A stretch of DNA of 39,444 nt, taken from the NCBI GenBank assembly GCA_021807595.1, contig JAKBCS010000037.1:1-39444 (forward strand). The letters are read 5' to 3'. The DNA is from Planctomycetota bacterium. GTDB lineage: Bacteria; Planctomycetota; Planctomycetia; Gemmatales; Gemmataceae. The stretch's first letter is position 1. The number at the start of each line of letters is the position of its first letter. Below the pieces are notes generated by a model. It was not told the DNA's origin. It saw nothing but the letters and a program-made list of their open reading frames with translations, and made no database searches. Positions 15,998-24,769 of the stretch are shown piece after piece. A program made the position numbers and the translations under genes.

Positions 15998-16873
15998 ATG
16001 ACCGCGGTCGGAAAGATACTTGTTTTCTTGAACCTGGTGTTCAGCTTAGTGGTCGGTGGCCTTGTGGTCTTCGCCTACATTGCCCGAACCCAGTGGGCCG
16101 ATGCCTACAAAAAACTCGAAGCCCAGAACGTCGTTCTGAACGCCAGCCGACAAACCTATCAGAGCCAAGTTGACAAGGCGCGCACCGACGCCGACGCCGA
16201 GATTGCCAAGGTCCGTGCGGAACTGAACAATTCCCAAAAGGATTTGACGGTGGCCAATCAAACCGTCACTCAATTGCGGGACGAATTAGGCAAGCAGCGC
16301 GGCCAGATCGGCAAAGACACAACGCTCGCCACGAAGTTGACGGTTGAAGTGGAGAAGCGACAGGACGATGTTGCCAAATTGCGTTCCACGCTCGATCTCG
16401 CACAGAAGAAAGTGATCGATGTGGAGAAGCGAAACGCCGACTTGGTGCATGAGGCGACCGTCGCTCAAATTGAACGCCGAGCGACCCAGGATTTGGCCAA
16501 TCGTGCCGAGAAGGAACTGCAACGGCTTCAGAAGGAACTCGTCCGCATGAGAGCCAATGGCGGCGGGACGGCGACGGCGCGAGTCGGCGGCAAAAACCCG
16601 CCTCCGGAACCCGTCGAAGGCTTGGTTAAGAACACCGATCCCAGCGGCCTGATGACGTTGACCATCGGCAGCGACGCGGGACTGACGAAGGGTCATACGT
16701 TGGAGTTGTTCCGCCTCAACACGGCTATGCCTTCGAAATCGAAGTATCTGGGAACGGTTCGCATCGTGGAGTCTACTCCGCACGAGTCGGTAGCTCAGCC
16801 GGTCAGCCGTCTCAGCGGCGCGCCGCAAGCGGGCGATCGCGTCGCCAACGAGATTCAGAACGGCGGCAGCTGA
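15998..16873 (+). CDS. N-anchored coiled-coil protein with C-terminal beta domain (cluster gene 3)
   Basis: A 291-residue protein. The anchor VGKILVFLNLVFSLVVGGLV (residues 4-23) repeats the motif of the previous genes. A long coiled coil covers ~35-185 (QSQVDKARTDADAEIAKVRA, QTVTQLRDELGKQRG, NRAEKELQRLQKELVRM). After a glycine-rich hinge, a C-terminal domain of about 90 residues (LMTLTIGSDAGLTKGHTLELF ... YLGTVRIVESTPHESVAQPV ... AGDRV) looks all-beta, with the feel of a small barrel like those at the C terminus of MreC-type scaffold proteins, although I cannot assign a family. A purine-rich AGGGGGGAAAG precedes the ATG. Anchor, rod and beta head together suggest a spacer or scaffold in the envelope; this is inference. 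Confidence 0.87.
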   Translation: MTAVGKILVFLNLVFSLVVGGLVVFAYIARTQWADAYKKLEAQNVVLNASRQTYQSQVDKARTDADAEIAKVRAELNNSQKDLTVANQTVTQLRDELGKQRGQIGKDTTLATKLTVEVEKRQDDVAKLRSTLDLAQKKVIDVEKRNADLVHEATVAQIERRATQDLANRAEKELQRLQKELVRMRANGGGTATARVGGKNPPPEPVEGLVKNTDPSGLMTLTIGSDAGLTKGHTLELFRLNTAMPSKSKYLGTVRIVESTPHESVAQPVSRLSGAPQAGDRVANEIQNGGS

Positions 16874-16928
16874 GTTGCTTCGCCACGACGGACAAACGCA
16901 TTCACCCCTTCACGGGAGACAGAGAACC

Positions 16929-17291
16929 ATGGCGGCCGCTCGTTCGCGGAGTAGCGCAGACGAAACGAAGCCGAAGCCTCGTTCGGACGCCTACGTTGGA
17001 TTGTTGGCGCTGTCGCTGGTGGCGTTGAGCGCGGCGATGTTGTTCGCCTACCTAAACTATCAGGGTATCGCGGAAAAACCGAAAGCGGTACAGACGGCTC
17101 CCACGGGAGGCGGAACACGCACGACTCCTCCCGGTGGTGGGGCTGGTGGGATGCCTCCCGGCGGCCCTGGAATGCCCGGCGGCCCTGGAATGCCCGGCGG
17201 CCCTGGAATGCCCGGCGGCCCTGGCGTGCCCGGCGGCCCTGGCGTTCCCGGTGGTCCGGTGAACCCTCCTCCGCCCCAGCCAAAACAATAG
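16929..17291 (+). CDS. Membrane-anchored protein with collagen-like GGPGMP tail (cluster gene 4)
   Basis: A 120-residue protein starting at the ATG at 16929. A basic N terminus (RSRSSADETKPKPRSD) precedes one membrane span (YVGLLALSLVALSAAMLFAYL, ~24-44). The rest is extended and low-complexity: glycine/threonine/proline, then hexapeptide repeats GGPGMP or GGPGVP, and a polyproline end NPPPPQPKQ. The repeats have glycine at every third position in part (PGG/PGM), so a polyproline-II or collagen-like rod is possible, but the length is short. It closes the four-gene anchored-protein cluster, 55 bp after gene 3, and precedes a strong hairpin. Function unknown. Confidence 0.8.
   Translation: MAAARSRSSADETKPKPRSDAYVGLLALSLVALSAAMLFAYLNYQGIAEKPKAVQTAPTGGGTRTTPPGGGAGGMPPGGPGMPGGPGMPGGPGMPGGPGVPGGPGVPGGPVNPPPPQPKQ
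17160..17249 (+). repeat. 18-bp in-frame minisatellite, five units
   Basis: Five head-to-tail copies of GGCGGCCCTGGAATGCCC (starting at 17160, 17178, 17196, 17214 and 17232); the last two carry GCG in place of the GAA-spanning bases, changing Met to Val. Each unit codes for GGPG(M/V)P. Identical neighbours suggest recent slippage and likely copy-number variation between strains. Confidence 0.9.
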
Positions 17292-17321
17292 AGCGAACCC
17301 GACTGCGAAACGATGTGTCCT

Positions 17322-17373
17322 CGCCAGCCCGCGGCACGGTAAAGGCAACCCTTTTCCGTGCCGCGGGCTGGCG
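17322..17373. terminator. Perfect 18-bp stem hairpin between cluster gene 4 and mnmA
   Basis: Arms 17322-17339 (CGCCAGCCCGCGGCACGG) and 17356-17373 are exact reverse complements. The 16-nt loop TAAAGGCAACCCTTTT can itself add AAAGG/CCTTT pairing. It begins 30 bp after the stop of gene 4 and lies upstream of the mnmA start. There is no T-run after the stem; it may stop or insulate transcription, or be a mobile palindrome. An alternative is a leader structure for mnmA. Confidence 0.65.
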
Positions 17374-17410
17374 GCGTTATCCCCTGGCAAGCAAACGAGA
17401 GAACCACAAC

Positions 17411-18544
17411 ATGGCGGCACGGGTCGTTTTAGCGATGAGCGGCGGCGTCGATAGCTCGGTGGCGGCCTATCTGTTGTGCCGACAAGGCTACGAGGTCATC
17501 GGTCTGTTCATGCGCACCGGCGTCCACGGCCACGACGACAGCCGAGCCGACCGCAAAAAGGGCTGTTGCAGCGCGGTCGACGCGGGCGATGCGCGCCGCG
17601 TCGCCGACCGGCTCGACATCCCTTTTTACGCACTCGACTTCGAGAACGAATTCAATCGCATCATCGACTATTTCGCCGACGAATATCTATCGGGTCGCAC
17701 GCCGAATCCGTGCGTGGTGTGCAACAGTTGGCTGAAGTTCGGTCAACTGTGGAAGTACGGCCAACAACTGCAAGCCGACTTCATCGCCACCGGCCACTAC
17801 GCGCAGGTTCGCCCTACTGAGTCCGGCAACGAGTTGCATCGCGCCGTCGATCCAGACAAAGATCAGTCGTATGTCCTCTACGGTCTGCGCCGCGAAGTGC
17901 TGCCGCATTTGCTCTTTCCCATCGGCGGCTATCGCAAGGACGAAGTGCGCGCTCTGGCCCGCGAAGCCGGATTGGGCGTGGCCGACAAGCCGGACAGCGT
18001 CGAAATCTGTTTCGTTCCCGACGGCGATCACTCCGCCGCGATCCGTCGCCGTCGGCCCGAATTGGCCACGGCGGGACGCATCGTCGATACCTCCGGCAAG
18101 GTATTGGCCGAACACGACGGCATCGAGCAGTTTACCGTCGGTCAGCGGAAGGGACTCGGCTTCGCCGCCGGCGAACGCCGTTATGTGCTTCAAATTGTTC
18201 CCGGCGACAACGACGTTGTAGTCGGATCGCGCGAGGAGTTATTGGCCTCGACTCTGGAAGCCTCAAGCGTGAACTGGCTCGTCGAGGAAGCCCCTGCGCG
18301 GCCGCTGGCATGCCAAGCGAAAATACGCTATCGCCACAACGCCGCGCCGGCGCGGGTAACGGTGCTGGGTGAGGGGCGGGCAAAAGTCGAATTTGGCGAT
18401 CCGCAAAGCGCGGTTGCGCCAGGGCAAGCGGTCGTGTTTTACGATGGCGAGCGCGTGCTGGGCGGCGGATGGATCGAGTCGGTACACGAACGCCATTGCA
18501 ATCCTCGCCGTTCTGGACGTGCCCCGTCGCCGGAAATGCAATAG
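17411..18544 (+). CDS. mnmA: tRNA-specific 2-thiouridylase MnmA
   Basis: A 377-residue enzyme, near the family's usual length. It catalyses ATP-dependent 2-thiolation of U34 in the wobble position of Lys, Glu and Gln tRNAs in the cytoplasm. The PP-loop AMSGGVDSSVAA lies at residues ~6-17. The conserved TPNPCVVCN holds the first catalytic cysteine, GHYAQV follows, and the second catalytic cysteine is in VEICFVPDG. The C-terminal beta barrel ends with GQAVVFYDGERVLGGGWI, as usual. The ATG at 17411 was chosen because the PP-loop follows at once; a longer frame upstream runs through the hairpin. Sulfur must come from a cysteine desulfurase, such as the one encoded at 35.6-36.75 kb. The short tail after GGGWI is non-conserved. 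Confidence 0.97.
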   Translation: MAARVVLAMSGGVDSSVAAYLLCRQGYEVIGLFMRTGVHGHDDSRADRKKGCCSAVDAGDARRVADRLDIPFYALDFENEFNRIIDYFADEYLSGRTPNPCVVCNSWLKFGQLWKYGQQLQADFIATGHYAQVRPTESGNELHRAVDPDKDQSYVLYGLRREVLPHLLFPIGGYRKDEVRALAREAGLGVADKPDSVEICFVPDGDHSAAIRRRRPELATAGRIVDTSGKVLAEHDGIEQFTVGQRKGLGFAAGERRYVLQIVPGDNDVVVGSREELLASTLEASSVNWLVEEAPARPLACQAKIRYRHNAAPARVTVLGEGRAKVEFGDPQSAVAPGQAVVFYDGERVLGGGWIESVHERHCNPRRSGRAPSPEMQ

Positions 18545-18676
18545 AGCCGTAGATCGCCTCCGGTCGCCTCAATCTCATTGGGAAAAACTGGAATTCCTCG
18601 CGCCGACGCGGTACAAAGGAACCATTGGATTCGTCTTCTCCCCGCCGCAGCATGGCACCCAACGAGGACTCAGCCC

Positions 18677-20239
18677 ATGAGTAGGATGACATTTCTGGCT
18701 CCGCTGACCGTCGTTCTGGTTGTGTCGGCCTCGGCTCCAAGCCAAGAACGCAATCGGTTCGCCGATGTCTTGGCGTTGCAAGAAGCGGTGCATCAGTCGA
18801 TTGAGCGCGCCGAGCCTTCCATTGCTTGTATTCTCGTCTCGCGCAGCGACAAGTATCGCGCCTACTCCCCCGTCGAACCAAAAGCGCCGGGCAGACTTGG
18901 ACGCTTCGACTTGCGCATAGCCACCGTGGGGATGGACAAAGACAGCGCCGAGTTCAACGCGATCTCCCGCCTCGATCTCAGTGATCCCAACAACGTGCCG
19001 GAGTCGTATGGCAGCGGAATTGTTTTGGACGACAAGAATGGGCTGGTTCTGACGATGGCCCACGTCATTCGCAACGCCACGAAAATCTATGTGCGTCTTT
19101 CCGGCGGGCGCGGCAGCTGGGCCGATATCCACGCCTCCGATCCGCGCAGCGATCTTGCCGTGCTGCGCTTGATCGATCGCGTGCCGAATCTTAAGGCACT
19201 TGCGCTGGGAGACGGCGGCAAACTCCGTAAGGGCGATTTCCTGTTGTCGTTGTCCAACCCGTTTGCCGCGGGAGTGCGCGATGGCAGCCCGAGCGCCTCG
19301 TGGGGCATGGTGAGCAATCTACGCCGTCGAGCCACCGGCGTTCGCAGCGACGTTCTCCCCAGCGAACGCAACGCCACGGTTCCGCTCTACTGTTTCAACA
19401 CCCTCATTCAGACGGATACGCGCTTGAATCTCGGTTGCAGCGGCGGCGCGTTGCTCAATCTCCAAGGCGAACTCGTGGGGCTTTCGTCGTCGTTGGCCGG
19501 AGTGGCGGGCGGTGAGACGCCAGGCGGTTACGGCGTTCCGCTCGATGGCGGCGTCCGCCGCATTATCGAAGTGTTGTTGCGCGGCGAGGAAGTCGAGTAC
19601 GGTTTTCTTGGCGTGTATCTGATGCGCGCCGATCGAGCGCCGGAGGGATTCGTTCGCATCACGGGTCTGGTTCCCGGCGGCCCGGCCGCTCGCGGAGATC
19701 TTCGTGGCCCGCAGGCGCGTAATCTGAGGTTTCAAGGCGGATTCGGCGACGAGGCCGGCGACTTGATCCTCTCCATTAACGGCGTCCCCGTGCGCAACAA
19801 CGACGATCTCTTTCTTACCGTCGGCATGCACTTGGCCGGTAGCACGGTGCGCGTCGAGGTTGCGGACAAACCGGACGGTCCACGCCGCACTTGCTCCGTA
19901 ACCTTGGCCAAGTTTCCTTCGTTGGGTCCAGTCGTTGCTTCCAAGCGTCCGTCGGCCCGCGCGGGACTGTATGTAGACTGGACCAGTACGATGGCGGTTC
20001 CGTTCCTTCGGCGTTCGCAGCCCATCCCAGAGGGCGTGGTCATCCGCGAAGTCGTGTCCGGAAGCCCGGCCAGCAAGGCCGAGCTTCAACCCGACACGAT
20101 TATCGCCAAAGTCGGAGGCCAACGGGTGACCAATCCCGCCGAGTTTTATCGCATCATGGGAAAGGCGCGCGGTCCCATCGAATTGACCCTGACCACATTG
20201 GAAGGCGGCGAGAGCCGCATCACACTCGACGTCAAATAA
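18677..20239 (+). CDS. HtrA/DegP-like serine protease with two PDZ domains
   Basis: A 520-residue exported protein. The ATG at 18677 has GAGGA eight bases upstream and opens an N-terminal signal segment (MTFLAPLTVVLVVSASAPS, likely cut near ASA). The trypsin-like domain has LTMAHVIRNA (catalytic His), RSDLAVLRL (Asp) and LGCSGGALLNL (Ser), with Cys replacing the common Asn before the serine. PDZ1 (~310-400) includes YGFLGVYL and GDLILSINGVPVRNNDDL; PDZ2 (~425-520) includes VSGSPASKAELQPDTIIAKV. The arrangement is that of DegP-type periplasmic quality-control proteases. The HxD spacing is normal, so activity is likely. It is convergent to the sigma-54 regulator gene and separated from it by an inverted repeat. 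Confidence 0.93.
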   Translation: MSRMTFLAPLTVVLVVSASAPSQERNRFADVLALQEAVHQSIERAEPSIACILVSRSDKYRAYSPVEPKAPGRLGRFDLRIATVGMDKDSAEFNAISRLDLSDPNNVPESYGSGIVLDDKNGLVLTMAHVIRNATKIYVRLSGGRGSWADIHASDPRSDLAVLRLIDRVPNLKALALGDGGKLRKGDFLLSLSNPFAAGVRDGSPSASWGMVSNLRRRATGVRSDVLPSERNATVPLYCFNTLIQTDTRLNLGCSGGALLNLQGELVGLSSSLAGVAGGETPGGYGVPLDGGVRRIIEVLLRGEEVEYGFLGVYLMRADRAPEGFVRITGLVPGGPAARGDLRGPQARNLRFQGGFGDEAGDLILSINGVPVRNNDDLFLTVGMHLAGSTVRVEVADKPDGPRRTCSVTLAKFPSLGPVVASKRPSARAGLYVDWTSTMAVPFLRRSQPIPEGVVIREVVSGSPASKAELQPDTIIAKVGGQRVTNPAEFYRIMGKARGPIELTLTTLEGGESRITLDVK

Positions 20240-20252
20240 CACCGATCTTCCC

Positions 20253-20313
20253 GTTAGCCGCGACGCGGAGCGGAGCGGCGGATATTTGTCCTGCGCTCCG
20301 CGTCGCGGCCAAC
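20253..20313. repeat. GTTAGCCGCGACGCG-family inverted repeat, copy A
   Basis: Arm 20253-20272 (GTTAGCCGCGACGCGGAGCG) pairs with 20294-20313 at 19 of 20 positions around a 21-nt loop. It fills the gap between the convergent htrA-like and sigma-54 regulator genes, so it may act as a two-way transcription stop. The outer sequence is shared with the element at 37638-37699. Confidence 0.88.
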
Positions 20314-20321
20314 CGAACGGA

Positions 20322-23300
20322 TCACGTCAAACCGAGGCGTTTGAGTCGGCTGAGAAACGTGCTTCGCGCCATGCCCAGCGCTCGCGCTGCTTCGGCCTTG
20401 TTGCCGGCGGCAGCGGCGAGGGCGCGAACGAATTTCTCCCGCTCGCGCCGTTGGCGCTCCGATCTTTCGTTGTGAATAACCGTTCGCAAGCCAGTTGGTG
20501 CCGCGATGCCCGTTGGCGAGGAAAGTAAAGGCGACCAATGATCCGACGCCGCACGAAGCGTTTCGTTCAAATCGTCGCTTGCGTCAAATGAGGAAGTGGT
20601 ATCGCCGGTCGGTCGGTAGACCAGCGGTGCGAACGACGATGCCTCGGTCTGCAATTCGGCGGGCAGTTCTTCCACCGTCACCAAGGGTTTCTCGGCGACG
20701 ACGACGGCGTGTTGAACGGCATTCTCTAACTGGCGGATGTTCCCCGGCCAAGGAAACGCCTTGAGTCGAAGCATGGCCTCGTCGTCGAATCCGGAAGTCT
20801 CTTTGTTCAGCCGTTGGCTGTAGAAACGCAGAAAATGGAGGGCTAACTCGGGAACGTCCTCGGCCCGTTCGCGCAGCGGCGGCAGACGAATCGGAAATAC
20901 GTTCAGGCGATAGAACAGATCTTGACGGAACCGCCCCTGTCGCATCAACGCTTCTAGATCTTGATGCGTGGCGGCGACGATGCGAACGTCCACTTTCAGC
21001 GATTCGCTGGAGCCGACGCGCTCGAAGGCGCGTTCCTGCAAAACGCGCAGCAGTTTGATCTGCACGTCGAGGCCGATGTCGCCGATCTCGTCGAGGAACA
21101 ACGTGCCGCCGTTGGCCGTCTCGAAGCGCCCTACCTTGTCGCGGATGGCACCCGTAAAAGAACCCTTAACGTGTCCGAAAAGTTCGCTTTCTAACAATCC
21201 CGGCGACAGCGCCGAACAATGGACGGCGACGAACGAGCGGGCGGCGCGCGGGCTGTGGTCGTGGATGGCCCGCGCCAACAATTCCTTGCCCGTTCCGCTC
21301 TCGCCCCGCAGCAGCACGGCCGAGTCGGCGGCGGCGACCTTGCGCACCTGCTGCATTAAATGCTGAACCTGCGGACTCGATCCGATAGTGCCGTTGTCGG
21401 CGAGGGGTGGTCCGCTCTCGACCGAGGGCTGTAGCTGGACGGCGGAGCCGGACGAAGGACGATGGCCGACGGCCGAAAGTTGACTCTGCAAGGCCATGAT
21501 GCGCCGCTGTTGCTCGGCGATTTTCTCGACTTTGGTTTGCAGTTCGCGGTTGAGCGTCTCGATCTTGCGATGTCCCTCGGCACTAAGCAGCGCCAAGACG
21601 GTGATTTGCGCGAAGGCGGAAAGTAAATGGATGTCTTCCGCCGTGTACCCCCCCGTCATCTCCGCTCCAGGGCCGCGCGTTTCGCCGGGAGCGCCCAGTA
21701 CGAGAATGCCCAAGAGTTGGCCTTCGTGCAACAAGCCCTGTGCCACCACTCCGCCGAGAAATTGGAGCTGCCGCCGGCCGGGAGCTTCCTGAAGCGGAGG
21801 GAACCCCGCGTTGCCCAACCGCGGCAAGGCCAACGTGCTTTGCTCCAACAACGATTCGACCAACGGACAACCGGACGAGAGTTCGGCCAAGGAAGGCGCT
21901 GGGCCAATCGCCTCGGTCAAACCATAGATCGGAGGATCGCCTTGGCGCAGATAAACCGCGCCGCATCCCGCGCCCAGCAGTTCCGCCGACGTGTGCAGTA
22001 GACGGTGCGCCAGGGTCGGGGGATCGACCAACTGTTCGATGGCCTGGCTCATGCGCTGCAACGTATGATCGAGTTGATTCTTCTCGCGGCGAAAGTGGCG
22101 ATGCAACACCGCCGTCAGCCGTCCGCGCACTAGGTCGAGACCGAACAGCACCAACAAGACCGCGCTACTCGCCACCAACACCTGACCGAAGGAAGGCCCC
22201 TTGAGCGAATGACTATCGAGCAGAAACATGCCCGTGAAGACCACGCAAATGCCGTAGTAGGCCACGCCCACCACGGAACTAATCAAGAAGTAGACCACGC
22301 CCGAATTAATGAGTTTATCGAGCTGCATCAGTCGATAGCGCGTGATACTAATGGCGAAGGCCGCCGTCACACACAATGAGGCGAAGAACATCGGCCACGT
22401 CGCCGCTCCGCTGCCGAAGCGCTGCTGTTCCGCCAACGCCAGATACAGCGAATACCCGATCGGTGCCAGCGAGGCCAGCGTTCCGAACAAGATCCATTTC
22501 ACCTGATTGCGTTCGGCGACGCCGTTGGCCGTTCGGTAGCTGTGCAGCAGACAGACGACGCTGGCGAGATACCACAGCGCCGCCACGCCGAAATAGCAGT
22601 AAATCTCGGTGAGCATCTCGCGCAATAATGGACCCACTTCATTGCCGGACTGAAACATCCAGCGTATGCGCAGATAATTCGAGATCAGCATCAGAAGAAA
22701 GAACACGGGGGGGCCGTACAGCAGAGGCAATACCAAGCGCGGCGAGCGATCGAGAATCTCCTTCGGTCGAGGGAAAACGAGATAAAAATGCAGGCTGACC
22801 GCCGGTAGAAGCACGCTGCAAACCATGAAGACCAAAATGAGCGACGGTTGCGTGACGATGCGCGACCAGTGATAGCCGCCCATGTACGCACCGAACGATA
22901 CCAGGCAAAACAGGAAGAAGTGCATCGCCGAGCGATCTTCGGGTCGCTTCCAAAAAACGATGGCTCCAACGGCGAAAAGAATGATTTTGAGCGAGAACCA
23001 CAGGAGCGAAGGGGCCAGCGTCTCCACGGGCGGTTGACCGACGCGCAGCCAAACGTCGCGCCGTTCGCCGTTCGCCGCCCGCTGGTAGCCGACGCGCAAG
23101 ATCTCGGTCCCCTCCACGATGAGATGCCACTTGGACGAGGACGGAAGTAGATCTTTCTCCGTGCCCACCTCGCCCCGATGCGTTCGTAGTTCGTTCAGCG
23201 CGCGGAGTATCTGCGCCCAATTGGAAATCTTCTTGTCGCCGATTTGAACGATCACATCGTCGCCGCGCGGCGGTTCGGTGTCCGCTTGAGCGAGATAGAG

Positions 23301-23489
23301 ATAATCGGGGTCGAACTGATTGATCACCGGCGTGAACGCGCAGCGGATGCCGATGTCCGGTGCCAGCATCACATAACCCAGTACCCCGGCGGCATAGGTA
23401 AAGACAAGGACCGTCGCAGCCAAGATGGCGAGACGGCGACGAGTGCTTTGGTGTTCAGACGACCATCGAAAAAGGAGTAGTCTTCGCAC
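20322..23489 (-). CDS. Membrane-bound sigma-54 transcription activator (PDZ - multi-TM - GAF - AAA+ - Fis HTH)
   Basis: A 1055-residue protein that starts at a GTG (23489) with GAGGG about 10 nt upstream. Order: one membrane helix (~20-44); a PDZ-like part (~62-150, [16 protein letters not shown]); about eight further hydrophobic spans (~160-455); a GAF-like domain (~480-640, [10 protein letters not shown] ... GILVLGA); a short coiled coil; the sigma-54 AAA+ domain (~710-945) with GESGTGKE Walker A, GSFTGA loop for sigma-54 contact (usual GAFTGA), LFLDEIGD Walker B and the arginine fingers in [10 protein letters not shown]; and a Fis-type helix-turn-helix at the C terminus ([24 protein letters not shown]). 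The front half recalls ComP-type sensor kinases. It appears to be a one-component system that senses at the membrane and opens sigma-54 promoters directly. Target genes are unknown. Confidence 0.93.
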   Translation of the reverse strand: MRRLLLFRWSSEHQSTRRRLAILAATVLVFTYAAGVLGYVMLAPDIGIRCAFTPVINQFDPDYLYLAQADTEPPRGDDVIVQIGDKKISNWAQILRALNELRTHRGEVGTEKDLLPSSSKWHLIVEGTEILRVGYQRAANGERRDVWLRVGQPPVETLAPSLLWFSLKIILFAVGAIVFWKRPEDRSAMHFFLFCLVSFGAYMGGYHWSRIVTQPSLILVFMVCSVLLPAVSLHFYLVFPRPKEILDRSPRLVLPLLYGPPVFFLLMLISNYLRIRWMFQSGNEVGPLLREMLTEIYCYFGVAALWYLASVVCLLHSYRTANGVAERNQVKWILFGTLASLAPIGYSLYLALAEQQRFGSGAATWPMFFASLCVTAAFAISITRYRLMQLDKLINSGVVYFLISSVVGVAYYGICVVFTGMFLLDSHSLKGPSFGQVLVASSAVLLVLFGLDLVRGRLTAVLHRHFRREKNQLDHTLQRMSQAIEQLVDPPTLAHRLLHTSAELLGAGCGAVYLRQGDPPIYGLTEAIGPAPSLAELSSGCPLVESLLEQSTLALPRLGNAGFPPLQEAPGRRQLQFLGGVVAQGLLHEGQLLGILVLGAPGETRGPGAEMTGGYTAEDIHLLSAFAQITVLALLSAEGHRKIETLNRELQTKVEKIAEQQRRIMALQSQLSAVGHRPSSGSAVQLQPSVESGPPLADNGTIGSSPQVQHLMQQVRKVAAADSAVLLRGESGTGKELLARAIHDHSPRAARSFVAVHCSALSPGLLESELFGHVKGSFTGAIRDKVGRFETANGGTLFLDEIGDIGLDVQIKLLRVLQERAFERVGSSESLKVDVRIVAATHQDLEALMRQGRFRQDLFYRLNVFPIRLPPLRERAEDVPELALHFLRFYSQRLNKETSGFDDEAMLRLKAFPWPGNIRQLENAVQHAVVVAEKPLVTVEELPAELQTEASSFAPLVYRPTGDTTSSFDASDDLNETLRAASDHWSPLLSSPTGIAAPTGLRTVIHNERSERQRREREKFVRALAAAAGNKAEAARALGMARSTFLSRLKRLGLT

Positions 23490-23577
23490 GCCGATTCACC
23501 CTCGCTCACCTTAAGGCACATCCGAAACTTCCCCGACCCCCGTACACCAGCCAGTCAACCTGAGAGCTTCCACCGAA

Positions 23578-23593
23578 TGGCACGAACTCTGCC
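23578..23593 (+). promoter_or_regulatory. Candidate sigma-54 (-24/-12) promoter
   Basis: TGGCACGAACTCTGCC has GG and GC exactly 12 bp apart and matches TGGCAC-N5-TTGC except for one base (CTGC). It lies 89 bp upstream of the sigma-54 activator start and reads away from it, toward the alpha/beta hydrolase gene 317 bp further on. A chance match is quite possible. Confidence 0.33.
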
Positions 23594-23663
23594 TATAAAA
23601 GAGATTACAACAATTCTTCCAGCTTTGCCAGAGCGCCAACGCTGCGCCGAGTTCGCGTCAGTG

Positions 23664-23733
23664 GGCGCTGAAAAGCGCCGAACGACGACGACATATTGTA
23701 GACACAGAGACTTCGGCGCTTTCAGCGCTTTTC
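23664..23733. other. Nested hairpins in the 420-bp gap between sigma-54 regulator and hydrolase
   Basis: GGCGCT-GAAA-AGCGCC (23664-23679) is a perfect 6-bp stem with a GNRA-like loop. AAAGCGCCGAA (23672-23682) can instead pair with TTCGGCGCTTT (23712-23722), and GCGCT-TTC-AGCGC followed by TTTT (23717-23733) is terminator-like. The mutually exclusive pairs look like an RNA switch or small terminator region. The rest of the 23490-23909 gap holds the candidate sigma-54 site and no credible gene. Confidence 0.4.
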
Positions 23734-23909
23734 GACGATTTCTATAAGTCGATCTTTTCCTAGAACTTGCGCACAATGAACTGCGAGAGAAGTGAGGTGG
23801 TCCGACGAGGAGGAATTTGGTATGAGGCGTGCTAGAGAATAATGGATCGTTCCGAAAATGAGTGGATGAATGCCACCGATGGAATCCACTCGACAAAAGG
23901 AGAAGTGGC

Positions 23910-24752
23910 GTGCAGGCATCCTTAGATTGGCTGACGGAGAGCGGTGCGGAATTCAGTCCGGGAGTCGGACGTTCGGGCTTGGCACATCTGACTCACTACT
24001 CGGCGCGATACTGCGTTTGGGGTGAGGGACCGCCACTCGTCTTGGTACCCGGCTTGGCGGGCGGATACGAACTTCTCGGTCCCTTGGCTCGCCTGCTCGC
24101 GCAAGACTTCCAAGTCATCAGCTATCAGCTGCGCGGCGAGGACGACTGCTTCGCGCTGCGACGCCGATTCGATCGAACCGATCTCGTCGCCGATCTGCGC
24201 GAGTTTCTCGATTGGTTCGGCCTGGAGCGCCCGCCGATCCTCGGTGTGTCCTTCGGCGGAGTTCTCGCTTTGGAATTGGCGATGCGTTGGCCCAATCGCC
24301 TCCAATCTCTCATTACCCAAGGCGTCGGCGCGCGGTTTGAGCGCGGCTTGCTCCAACAGGTGGCCGGATGGGTGCTGTCGCGCTATCCGCTGCCGTCGAA
24401 CAGTCCCTTTGTCAATCAGTTCTTCAATCTGCTGTTCGGAGCGAAACAGGAGCCGGGGCCATTGTTCGAGTTCGTCACGCGGCAATGCTGGCAGACGGAT
24501 CAGAGCGTGATGACCCATCGCTTCCAACTGGTCGAGTCGTTCGATCCGGGTGGGCGATTGAACCGAATTCAGACACCGACTTTGGCAATGGCCGGCGAGC
24601 GCGATTTACTCGTCTCGTCCCAAAGCCTGCGCGACCTCGTTTGCAGCATCGGCGATGCGCGCCGTATCGCCCTTCCCGGATGCGGCCATCTCGCTTTCGT
24701 GACGCATCCCGAACGAGTCGCCGCTGAAGTCAGGCGTTTTCTCGTCGACTAG
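23910..24752 (+). CDS. Alpha/beta-fold hydrolase
   Basis: A 280-residue cytoplasmic enzyme. A GTG at 23910 is taken as the start, because AGGAG lies eight bases upstream; an ATG 48 bp earlier has no site. The fold is clear: the oxyanion strand LVLVPGLAGGYE, the nucleophile elbow GVSFGG (Ser in GxSxG), the acid in AGERDLLV, and the catalytic histidine in GCGHLAFVTHPE. The lid region has WVLSRYPLPSNSPFVNQFFN. The family covers esterases, haloalkane dehalogenases and C-C hydrolases; no cue fixes the substrate. It may be controlled by the candidate sigma-54 site upstream. A long palindrome follows the gene. Confidence 0.92.
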   Translation: MQASLDWLTESGAEFSPGVGRSGLAHLTHYSARYCVWGEGPPLVLVPGLAGGYELLGPLARLLAQDFQVISYQLRGEDDCFALRRRFDRTDLVADLREFLDWFGLERPPILGVSFGGVLALELAMRWPNRLQSLITQGVGARFERGLLQQVAGWVLSRYPLPSNSPFVNQFFNLLFGAKQEPGPLFEFVTRQCWQTDQSVMTHRFQLVESFDPGGRLNRIQTPTLAMAGERDLLVSSQSLRDLVCSIGDARRIALPGCGHLAFVTHPERVAAEVRRFLVD

Positions 24753-24769
24753 AATCACGAAAGGAATAG

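Noticed and set aside
17052-17420. Minus-strand frames through the collagen-like repeat
   Set aside because: They are the antisense reading of the 18-bp minisatellite and hairpin.
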